Part shown: positions 49,756 through 64,000 of the stretch, piece after piece
How positions within the stretch are numbered: the stretch's first letter is position 1
Layout: each line of letters opens with the position of its first letter
Origin: Streptomyces aureoverticillatus
GTDB taxonomy: Bacteria; Actinomycetota; Actinomycetes; Streptomycetales; Streptomycetaceae
NCBI RefSeq assembly: GCF_014649395.1
Contig: NZ_BMSY01000004.1
Coordinates: 620,001 to 684,000, forward strand
Direction: 5' to 3'
DNA: 64,000 nt
Notes under the pieces: model-generated
What the model was told of the DNA's origin: nothing
The model's database searches: none
The model's input: only the letters and a program-made list of their open reading frames with translations
Translations under genes and position numbers: made by a program

Positions 49756-50172
49756 CTACCCCGCCGCACCCTCGCTCCGCGCACGCCTGCGAGCGAACGT
49801 CTCCGCGATGTCCGCCAACTGTCGGCGCTCGGCGTCCGACATCTCCTCGATGTGCGCGGCCAGCACCCGCGTCGTACGGTCCTCGCTCCATACGTACGAG
49901 GTCATGCCGAGGAACTGCGCCGCCGCGGCCTCCTGGAGCACCCGCAGCGGAAGCTCCAGGCCCACCGCCAAGGCGCGCAGCAGCGCGGGGGGCGGGGCGT
50001 CGGTCGGCCGCCCCTTCTCCACCTTGGAGATCCACCCGAACCGGGCCCGTTCACCGACCTCCGGGTCGACGGACCGTGCCTCCAACTCCCGGAGGCTGAT
50101 GCCCAGTTCGGCCCGGCGATCCCGCACGAGGTCGTTGAAGTCCGTCCGCTCCTGCTCGCCCATGAGGCTCAT
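49756..50172 (-). CDS. XRE-family helix-turn-helix regulator
   Basis: This 138-aa protein has an HTH_3-type domain at residues 10-80 (LVRDRRAELGISLRELEARS and FGWISKVEKGRPT), with an insertion in the loop that is usually short. The C-terminal 55 residues are helical and may form a dimer interface (HIEEMSDAERRQLADIAETF). The start at 50172 has only a weak ribosome site; Met4 (50163) is an alternative. It is divergent from the small gene at 50343, and the 170 bp between them probably hold both promoters. Confidence 0.8.
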   Translation of the reverse strand: MSLMGEQERTDFNDLVRDRRAELGISLRELEARSVDPEVGERARFGWISKVEKGRPTDAPPPALLRALAVGLELPLRVLQEAAAAQFLGMTSYVWSEDRTTRVLAAHIEEMSDAERRQLADIAETFARRRARSEGAAG

Positions 50173-50342
50173 CCTGCCTGCCTGTCGCCGTGCGCTTCCT
50201 CATGCCTACGCCACGAACCGCGGATACGCCATCCCCCGTGAGTCGCGGGGCGTATCCCGAAAGTACTGTGCGTTTCCGTAGACACCCTGTATACGAGAAG
50301 TGCTCAGCCGAGGAGCAGTCGACACCGACGAAAGAAGCGCCG

Positions 50343-50615
50343 ATGCCGTGGGCACACATCGATGACCGGTTCCCGTGGAACTGGAGGGTACGGTTCCTGT
50401 CCGACGGGGCGTTCCGTCTGTACGTCTCCGCGATCTGCTGGTCGGCGGGGAATCCCACCGGCGGTGTCATCACCACGAAGGAGCTCAGACTCGTGGTCGA
50501 CGCACGGGCCCCGCGGCGGCAGGCCGAGGAGCTCGTCGCGGCCGAACTCTTCGAGGAACTCCCGGGCGTCGGTTGGCGCGTCCAGGACTACCACGACGAG
50601 GGACCGGTCTCATGA
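50343..50615 (+). CDS. Small protein resembling N-terminal domains of phage or plasmid replication proteins
   Basis: This 90-aa protein reads PWAHIDDRFPWNWRVRFL, then GAFRLYVSAICWSAGNPTGG, and ends in a helical segment (RRQAEELVAAELFEELPGVG). The layout (a W-I-DD start, a YVSAICW core and an ITTKELR segment) resembles proteins found in actinophages and integrative elements, some fused to replication initiators. Here only this domain is present, so it may be an isolated relic or a functional small protein. The ribosome site is poor (GAAAG). Its stop codon overlaps the convergent carbamoyltransferase end. Confidence 0.55.
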   Translation: MPWAHIDDRFPWNWRVRFLSDGAFRLYVSAICWSAGNPTGGVITTKELRLVVDARAPRRQAEELVAAELFEELPGVGWRVQDYHDEGPVS

Positions 50616-51554
50616 GGCCCCCGCCAGGCACCACGCGAGGACGGCGGCCGCGCTGTGCATCTTGTTCTCGGCCTGGTCGAAGGCCGCGCTCACCCGGCCG
50701 TCCAGGACCTCCGCGGTCACCTCCTCGCCCCGGTGGGCGGGCAGATCGTGCAGGAACCGGGCATCGGGGTAGCGGGCCATCAGGGCCGCGTCCACCCGGA
50801 ACGGTTCGAATACCGTCCGCCAGTCCGGATCGGCCTTGCTGGTGCCCGTCGTCTGCCACCTGGTGGTGTAGACGAAGTCCGTGACCTTCGGCGCCAGGGC
50901 CAGATCGTGGGCGCACACGAAGGTGCTTCCGGACGCTTCCGCGTACGCCTTGGCACGCTGTTCCGTCGCCGGGGGCAGGCCGTAACCCGGCGGCGTGATG
51001 ACGTGGAGCTCGGTGCCCTTGAAGCGGGTGAGCGCGAGGGCGAGGGCTACGGCCGAGTTGTTTCCCTCGCCGACATAGAGCACTTTCGCGCCGTCGACCT
51101 CGCCGCGCAGCCGCAGGACCGTCGTGAGGTCGGCGAGTGCCTGCGTGGGGTGTTCGCCTTCGCTCATCGCGTTGATGACCGACATCCGGTCCTGCGCGGC
51201 ATAGGCGGCGAACTCCCGGTCCGGCCCGGCGGTGCGGACGACGAGGCCGTCGAGCATCCTGGAGAGCACGCGGCCGGTGTCCTCCACGGTCTCCCCGGTG
51301 TTCTCCTGAAGATCCCCCGGCCCATAGGCCACCACCTCGGCGCCGAGGCGCAGGGCCGCGGCCGAGAACGCCGTGCGGGTCCTCGTGGACGTCTTCCGGA
51401 AGTACGTCCCTATGACCCGGCCCGCCAGGACCTTCTCGTAGGCGGAACCGGCCATCGCGGTCGCCGCGAAGCCACGCGCCATGCGCACGAGCTGAAACAG
51501 CTCCGCGTCCGTCAGATCCACGAGGGACAGCAAGTGCCGACGCTTTTCCCGCAT
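50610..51554 (-). CDS. Carbamoyltransferase, ornithine-type fold with altered substrate motifs
   Basis: This 314-aa protein has the complete carbamoyl-phosphate site of the aspartate/ornithine carbamoyltransferase family: FRKTSTRTRTAFS near residues 52-64, and HPTQALADL near 143. The amino-acid side differs. Where ornithine enzymes have an SMG loop, this protein has YTTRWQTTGTSK, and the HCLP motif reads HDLP (FLHDLPAHR). This suggests a substrate other than ornithine. It lies directly downstream of an NRPS gene that ends in a reductase domain, so it may N-carbamoylate a diamino acid for that pathway. Precedents I recall are padanamide (carbamoyl-diaminobutyrate) and the ureido groups of viomycin and capreomycin. 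A catabolic role remains possible. GGAG lies 6 nt before the ATG. Confidence 0.85.
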   Translation of the reverse strand: MREKRRHLLSLVDLTDAELFQLVRMARGFAATAMAGSAYEKVLAGRVIGTYFRKTSTRTRTAFSAAALRLGAEVVAYGPGDLQENTGETVEDTGRVLSRMLDGLVVRTAGPDREFAAYAAQDRMSVINAMSEGEHPTQALADLTTVLRLRGEVDGAKVLYVGEGNNSAVALALALTRFKGTELHVITPPGYGLPPATEQRAKAYAEASGSTFVCAHDLALAPKVTDFVYTTRWQTTGTSKADPDWRTVFEPFRVDAALMARYPDARFLHDLPAHRGEEVTAEVLDGRVSAAFDQAENKMHSAAAVLAWCLAGAS

Positions 51555-51574
51555 CGAGTTCTCCGCTCGTCAAT

Positions 51575-51602
51575 ATTTCCTGGGACAACTGAATTTCCTG
51601 GA
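51575..51602. promoter_or_regulatory. Direct repeats ATTTCCTGG before the carbamoyltransferase gene
   Basis: ATTTCCTGGGA (from 51575) and ATTTCCTGGAA (from 51593) are direct repeats with an 18-nt period, about 20-50 nt upstream of the carbamoyltransferase ATG. They are candidate activator or repressor sites, or simply a small duplication. Confidence 0.4.
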
Positions 51603-51631
51603 ACACCTGAGATCGTCGCCGGAAAAGTCAA
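51603..51631 (-). promoter_or_regulatory. Possible carbamoyltransferase promoter with TTGACT
   Basis: On the minus strand TTGACT (51626-51631) stands 17 nt before AGGTGT (51603-51608). The -35 is good and the -10 poor. It lies just downstream of the large hairpin, which would make sense of a gene transcribed independently of the NRPS. Confidence 0.3.
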
Positions 51632-51632
51632 T

Positions 51633-51708
51633 CGGGAGCTGCCCGCGCGCACCACGCCTGGGCCACGATTGGCGCCATGTCGCCATGTCGCGCGGGCAGT
51701 TGCTCCCG
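51633..51708. terminator. Large hairpin after the reductase-ending NRPS gene
   Basis: CGGGAGCTGCCCGCGCG (51633-51649) pairs with CGCGCGGGCAG-TTG-CTCCCG (51689-51708): 17 bp with one 3-nt bulge and a 39-nt loop. It starts 7 nt beyond the NRPS stop codon and is the strongest hairpin I saw in the window. It probably terminates the NRPS transcript. Confidence 0.65.
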
Positions 51709-51714
51709 GCGGCA

Positions 51715-59427
<7,713 letters not shown>

Positions 59428-59452
59428 GTCGCTCGCTCCTCGCATCGTCCGT

Positions 59453-62400
59453 TCACGCGTTCTCGTTCTCGCCGTGCCGCCGGGTGGCCAGCAGGGCTGC
59501 TTCGGCCGCGAGTTCGCCGTCCGTCAGCGCGTCGACCTCGGCACGGATGGCGGACTCCACGGCCACGGCGAGGTCCGCGACAGTCGGCCCTTCGAACACC
59601 ACCCGCACCGGGAGATCCAGGTCGAATTCCCGTTGCAGGGCGCTCACCAGCCTGATGGCCAGCAGTGAGTTGCCACCGAGCGCGAAGAAGCTGGTGCGCG
59701 CCCCGACCTCGGCGAGGCCCAGCAGTTCGCCGCAGAGTTCGGCGATCCGCTCCTCGACGGGGCCCTCGGGTGCCGTCCGCCCGCCGACCCCCGCGGCGGG
59801 CTCGGGCAGGGCCGCCCGGTCCAGCTTTCCGTTGCGGTTCAGCGGGAACGCGTCGAGGGCGACGAAGGCTCCCGGGACGTACGCGGCGGGCAGGGTCCGG
59901 CGGCAGTGCCGGGCCAGCTCGTCCGGCGCGGGCGCGGCGCCCTCCGGCAGGTAGTGGGCGACCAGGGCGTGGCCGCCGGCCGCGAGCGACCGTGTGGTCA
60001 CCACCGCCTCGCGGACCGAGGGGTGGGCGAGGAGCGCGGCCTCGACCTCGCCGGGCTCGATCCGGACGCCGTTGACCTTGACCTGGTCGTCGGCCCTGCC
60101 GGTGAACTCCAGGACGCCGTCCGCGCGGCGCCGCACCAGGTCGCCGGTGCGGTACAGGCGCGATCCGGGCGGGCCGTACGGGTCGGGCACGAACCGCGCC
60201 GCCGTCAGGTCCGGCCTGCCCGCGTATCCGCGTGCCAGGCCCGCCCCGCCGACCAGGAGTTCCCCCGGCACCCCGGCGGGCGTGAGCCGGCCCTCGCGGT
60301 CGAGGACCCGCAGCCGCAGGTTCGGCAGCGGTCGGCCGATCGGTACGGCTCCCGTGGCCCCGGCTGCGACGGGGTGCGCCGTGACGTCGACGGCGCACTC
60401 GGTGGGGCCGTACGTGTTCCACACCTCGACGTCGACCCGCTCGCGCAGCCGGGCGACGAGATCCGCGCTCAGCGGCTCCCCGGCCAGCCACACCTGACGC
60501 AGCGCCGACAGGTCGGGCCAGCTCGGCAGCTCAAGAAGCATCCGCAGCACCGACGGGACCAGTTGCAGGACCGTCGCCGCGCCGTCCGCGGCCGCGCCCA
60601 GCAGCGCGGCGGGGTCCTGTTCGGCGTCGGGCGGGGCAAGCACCACGGTGCCGCCCGCGGCCAACGGGGCGAACAGTTCGAGCATGGCGGCGTCGAACCC
60701 GGACCTCGTCTTGTGCAGCACCCGGTCGCCGGCGTCGATGCCCTGCCCGGACACCGACCAGGCGACCCGGTTGGCGAGGGCGCCGTGCTCCACCACCACA
60801 CCCTTGGGCCGCCCGGTCGAGCCGGATGTGAACATCACGTACGCGGCGTCGGAGGCCGTACGGCGAACGGCCGGGGCGGTGGTGGGCCGGGCGGCGACGG
60901 CTTCGGCGTCGGCCACGACGTCCACGCGGGGCAGCCGCGGCAGCTCGGTCCCGGTGAGCGTGCCGTCGGTGAGGACGGCGGCCGCTCCGGCGTCGGCGCA
61001 CTGCGCGGCGAGCCGCACCGGCGGGTGCGCGAGGTCGAGCGGCAGGAAGGCCGCACCCGCCTTCCACGCGGCCAGCATGCCCACCAGCAGGTCGATTCCG
61101 CGCGGGAGCGCCAAGGCCAGGACGTCGCCTTCGCCGACCCCGACCGCCCGCAGGTGGTGGGCGAGGCGGGCGGCCCGGTCGTCGAGTTCGCGGTAGCACA
61201 GGCTCCGGCCGTGCTCCCCGGCGTCGGTGACGGCCAGGGCGCCGGGCGCGGCGGCGGCCCGCTCGGCGACGAGGTCGGGCAGCGTGCGCGCCCGGTCCAG
61301 TTCCGGGCCGGGCGCCAGGAGTTCGGCGCGCTCGGCCGGTGACAGCGGATCGAGCCGCGACACGGGCAGGGCCAAGTCCGCGCCGCCCCGCAGCAGCTGG
61401 ACGAAGTGCGCGGTCATCGCCCGCACGGACTCCTCCCGGAACAGCGCGGTCGCGTACTCGACGGTGCCGACGTAGGAGCCGTCCGGCTGCGCGCGCAACG
61501 TCCAGGTCTGGTCGAACTTGGCGGCCTGCCACAGGCCGGCGAACCGCTCGTCGAGCTCCATCGCCGCGGCGTCGCCGTCGTAGCCGCCGTCGTGAACGCC
61601 GTCGGGGCCGCCTTCGAAGCCGCCGTCGGGGCCGCCGGAGTCGACCACGTCGAACAGGACAGAGACCAGAGGGGTGCGGGACAGGTCCCGCTCGGGGCTC
61701 AGTTCGTCGACGAGGCGCTCGAAGGGCAGATACTGATGGGCGAACGCGTCCAGGGCGGTCGCGCGCACCCGGTCGAGGAGCTCCCCCACGGTGGGCTCGC
61801 CGGACAGGTCGTTGCGCAGTACCAAGGTGTTGACGAAGAACCCGACCAGGTCGTCCAGTTCGGGCCGGGCGCGCCCGGCCACCGGGGCACCCACCACGAC
61901 GTCCCGCTGCCCGCTGTACCGGCCGAGCAGGACGGTGAAGAAGGCGAGCAGCGCCATGAACTCACTGGCGCCGCGCCGGCGGCCCGCCGCGACCACCGGC
62001 CCGGCCACGTCGGCCGGAACGTGGAAGGCGACGACGGCCCCGCTCGCGTCCCGTACCGGCGGGCGCGGGTGGTCGGTCGGCAGCTCCAGACAGGGCAGCC
62101 CGGCGAGGTGCGACCGCCAGAAGGCCAGCTCGCTCTCCAGGCGCTCGCCGGTGAGCCAGGACTGCTGCCACGTGGCGAAGTCGGCGTACTGCACGGCAAG
62201 TTCGGGCAGCTTGGGCAGGTCGCCGTCGGCGCGGGCACGGTACAGCTCGAGCAGGTCGCGGCGCAGCACCGGCACCGAGAGGCCATCGGCCGCTATGTGG
62301 TGCACCACCAGCACCAGGACATCGCCTGCGCCCGCTTCGGCCGCACGCAGCAGCAGAGCGCGCCAAGGCGCCTCGTCCGCGGGCCGGAAGCCGCGCCGGA

Positions 62401-64000
62401 TGCTCTCGCCGAGCGCGGCGACCATGGACTCGACGGGGCCTTCGACCACGCCGAGTCCACCCACGCCGAGCCCGCCCGCGCCGAGTCCACCCACGTCGAG
62501 CCCGTCGTCGTACGCCGCGGGCGGGTCGATGAGCTGTCGCGGTTCGCCGTCGTGGCGCACGTAGCGGGTGCGCAGGATCTCGTGGCGTTCGGCGAGGTCG
62601 GCCAACGCCCCGCGCAGGAGCGGCAGTTCGGCCCGGCACGGGAGGGGGATCACGACCGGGAGTACGTATTCGGGGCTGTGCGGGGTGAGCTGGTCGAGGA
62701 ACCACAGCCTGCGCTGGCCGAAGGAGAGCGGCAGGCCGGGCTCGCCGGGCGCGGGCCGCGGAAGGGACGGGATCGGCGGCGGCGCCTCGGCGCGGGAGCC
62801 GCCGGTGGTGAGCAGTGCCGCCTGGTCGCACAGCCGGAGCGCACCGAAGAGGGTGTGCACGGCCAACGCCACCCCGGTGCGCTCGGTGAGGCGCGCCGCG
62901 AGTCGCGCGAGCAGCAGGGAGTGCCCGCCGAGGGCGAAGAAGTCGTCCTCGGCGCCGACCCGTTCGACGTCGAGCAGCTCCGACCAGACGTCGGCCACGA
63001 GCCGTTCGGCCGGTGTCCGCGGCGGCACGTGGGTGGGCCCCGCCCGGTGCCCCTCCTCGGCGGGTGGCAGGGCGAGCCGGTCGACCTTGCCGTTCTCGGT
63101 GAGCGGCAGTTCGGCCAGCGGCACGTACGCGGTCGGAATCATCGAGGCGGGCAGCAGCGTGGCCAGATGCGCCCTCAGCTCGGCCGCGGTGGGCGCGCGG
63201 CCCGGCCCGGCCACCACGTGGGCCACCAGGCGCGGCTCGCCCCGGCGGTCGCGTTCGGCGCGCACGTGGGCCGCCGTCACGCCGGGGTGGCACAGGAGCG
63301 CGGCGGTGATCTCGGCGGGTTCCAGGCGCACACCGTTGACCTTGAGCTGGTCGTCGGCCCGGCCCACGTAGCGCAGCAGTCCGTCGCGGCCCCTGCGCAC
63401 CAGGTCACCGGTGCGGTAGGCGCGCGCACCCGGCGGGCCGTAGGGGTCGGGCACGAACCGCTCCGCCGTCAGGTCCGGCCTGCCCACATAGCCCCTGGCC
63501 ACGCCGGGCCCGCTGACGAGCAGTTCGCCCGGCACCGAGTCAGGGACCAGGTTGCCCTCGGGGCTGACGAGAGCGATCCGGGTGTGGTCGATGGGGGTGC
63601 CGATCGGCACGGTCCCGGTGCGCTGGTCCGGGTCGTACCGGTGGGCGGTGACGTCGATGGAGCACTCGGTGGGCCCGTAGGTGTTCCAGATCTCCGGCGC
63701 GGCCAGTTCGAGCGTCCGCGCGCACAGCCCCGCGTCGAGCGGCTCGCCCGCCGAGAACAACAGCCGCAAGGCGCCGCAGTCCTCCCATCCGGGCTGCTCC
63801 ACGAGGAGGCGCAGCACCGAGGGGACCACCTGGAGCACGGTCGCCCCGGTGTCGGCGACGGCGCGCACCATCGCCGCGGGGTCCCGTTCCACGTCCGGTG
63901 CGGCCAGGACGACGGTGCCGCCGACGACCAGGGGCGCGAACACCTCCCAGCCGGCGGCGTCGAAGCCGATCCTGGTCTTCTGCAGCACGCGGTCGCGCGC
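59453..64000 (-). CDS. NRPS, 5' end outside the window: ...A-PCP-C-A-PCP
   Basis: The frame is open to the right edge, so the start and the front of the first adenylation domain are missing; 1,515 codons are visible. The order is: A domain from its middle onward (GFDAAGWEVF at the edge), PCP (LGGHSLL, near 62930), C (HHIAADG, near 62295), A (MFTSGSTG, near 60830) and PCP (GGNSLL, near 59670). By-eye codes are DAWQFATID for the first and DALQWATVD for the second. They resemble each other and some glutamine-type codes I recall, but I assign neither. There is no E or release domain, so the chain must pass to the reductase-ending NRPS encoded 25 nt downstream. Confidence 0.9.
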   Translation of the reverse strand, partial: ARDRVLQKTRIGFDAAGWEVFAPLVVGGTVVLAAPDVERDPAAMVRAVADTGATVLQVVPSVLRLLVEQPGWEDCGALRLLFSAGEPLDAGLCARTLELAAPEIWNTYGPTECSIDVTAHRYDPDQRTGTVPIGTPIDHTRIALVSPEGNLVPDSVPGELLVSGPGVARGYVGRPDLTAERFVPDPYGPPGARAYRTGDLVRRGRDGLLRYVGRADDQLKVNGVRLEPAEITAALLCHPGVTAAHVRAERDRRGEPRLVAHVVAGPGRAPTAAELRAHLATLLPASMIPTAYVPLAELPLTENGKVDRLALPPAEEGHRAGPTHVPPRTPAERLVADVWSELLDVERVGAEDDFFALGGHSLLLARLAARLTERTGVALAVHTLFGALRLCDQAALLTTGGSRAEAPPPIPSLPRPAPGEPGLPLSFGQRRLWFLDQLTPHSPEYVLPVVIPLPCRAELPLLRGALADLAERHEILRTRYVRHDGEPRQLIDPPAAYDDGLDVGGLGAGGLGVGGLGVVEGPVESMVAALGESIRRGFRPADEAPWRALLLRAAEAGAGDVLVLVVHHIAADGLSVPVLRRDLLELYRARADGDLPKLPELAVQYADFATWQQSWLTGERLESELAFWRSHLAGLPCLELPTDHPRPPVRDASGAVVAFHVPADVAGPVVAAGRRRGASEFMALLAFFTVLLGRYSGQRDVVVGAPVAGRARPELDDLVGFFVNTLVLRNDLSGEPTVGELLDRVRATALDAFAHQYLPFERLVDELSPERDLSRTPLVSVLFDVVDSGGPDGGFEGGPDGVHDGGYDGDAAAMELDERFAGLWQAAKFDQTWTLRAQPDGSYVGTVEYATALFREESVRAMTAHFVQLLRGGADLALPVSRLDPLSPAERAELLAPGPELDRARTLPDLVAERAAAAPGALAVTDAGEHGRSLCYRELDDRAARLAHHLRAVGVGEGDVLALALPRGIDLLVGMLAAWKAGAAFLPLDLAHPPVRLAAQCADAGAAAVLTDGTLTGTELPRLPRVDVVADAEAVAARPTTAPAVRRTASDAAYVMFTSGSTGRPKGVVVEHGALANRVAWSVSGQGIDAGDRVLHKTRSGFDAAMLELFAPLAAGGTVVLAPPDAEQDPAALLGAAADGAATVLQLVPSVLRMLLELPSWPDLSALRQVWLAGEPLSADLVARLRERVDVEVWNTYGPTECAVDVTAHPVAAGATGAVPIGRPLPNLRLRVLDREGRLTPAGVPGELLVGGAGLARGYAGRPDLTAARFVPDPYGPPGSRLYRTGDLVRRRADGVLEFTGRADDQVKVNGVRIEPGEVEAALLAHPSVREAVVTTRSLAAGGHALVAHYLPEGAAPAPDELARHCRRTLPAAYVPGAFVALDAFPLNRNGKLDRAALPEPAAGVGGRTAPEGPVEERIAELCGELLGLAEVGARTSFFALGGNSLLAIRLVSALQREFDLDLPVRVVFEGPTVADLAVAVESAIRAEVDALTDGELAAEAALLATRRHGENENA
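62448..62510 (-). repeat. 15-bp tandem repeats in the C domain of the partial NRPS
   Basis: About four 15-bp units (CGAGTCCACCCACGC type, plus-strand reading) encode a run of Gly-Gly-Leu-Gly-Val/Ala pentapeptides. They form an inserted loop in the N-terminal lobe of the condensation domain, ahead of its HHIAADG motif. Confidence 0.75.

Overview
The window is very GC-rich, with GTG starts, GGAG-type ribosome sites and tightly packed genes. Together with LuxR regulators, an ANTAR protein and giant modular synthetases, this points to a Streptomyces-like actinomycete. I found no rRNA, tRNA, CRISPR array, insertion sequence or integrase.

Region 1 (about 0.5-34.6 kb) is a hybrid NRPS/PKS cluster on the minus strand. 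One apparent operon reads 33310 to 1541: a four-module NRPS of about 5,109 aa, a previously unnamed 55-aa ORF coupled by stop/start overlaps on both sides, a KASIII-like protein with a Cys-His-His triad, a free ACP, an acyl-CoA dehydrogenase, an FkbH-type HAD protein, a 3-hydroxyacyl-CoA dehydrogenase, and a 3,837-aa KS-(AT remnant)-CP-C-A-PCP-C-A-PCP-E-C megaenzyme. The ACP, dehydrogenases and FkbH are the set that makes hydroxymalonyl- or methoxymalonyl-ACP; no O-methyltransferase gene is in view. The only PKS module has a shortened acyltransferase without its active-site motif, so the extender must be loaded by another protein. Two of the six adenylation domains read close to what I remember as piperazate codes. 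No thioesterase is present; the last domain is a condensation domain. LuxR genes sit at both ends of the region.

Region 2 (about 33.8-50.6 kb) is mostly ordinary Streptomyces-type chromosome: a LuxR gene, an amidohydrolase, an MMPL exporter with a two-component pair, an FAD monooxygenase coupled to a frameshifted MFS exporter, an ANTAR protein, two small envelope proteins, a vWA protein, a DUF4242 protein, an SDR, a secreted endo/exonuclease-type protein and an XRE regulator. A leader of about 165 bp is duplicated in inverted orientation immediately upstream of the two exporters.

Region 3 (about 50.6-64 kb, running off the right edge) is a second NRPS locus on the minus strand. A partial A-PCP-C-A-PCP protein is followed by a C-A-PCP-C-A-PCP-reductase protein, which predicts reductive release as an aldehyde or alcohol. 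Downstream of a large hairpin is a carbamoyltransferase whose ornithine-binding motifs are altered, which suggests it carbamoylates a different diamino acid, perhaps a building block for the last module (an Asn-like code).

A recurring oddity is the number of short tandem repeats (14-30 bp units) in intergenic DNA, in linkers of the megaenzymes and at gene ends. All A-domain codes, motif alignments and start choices were read by eye.
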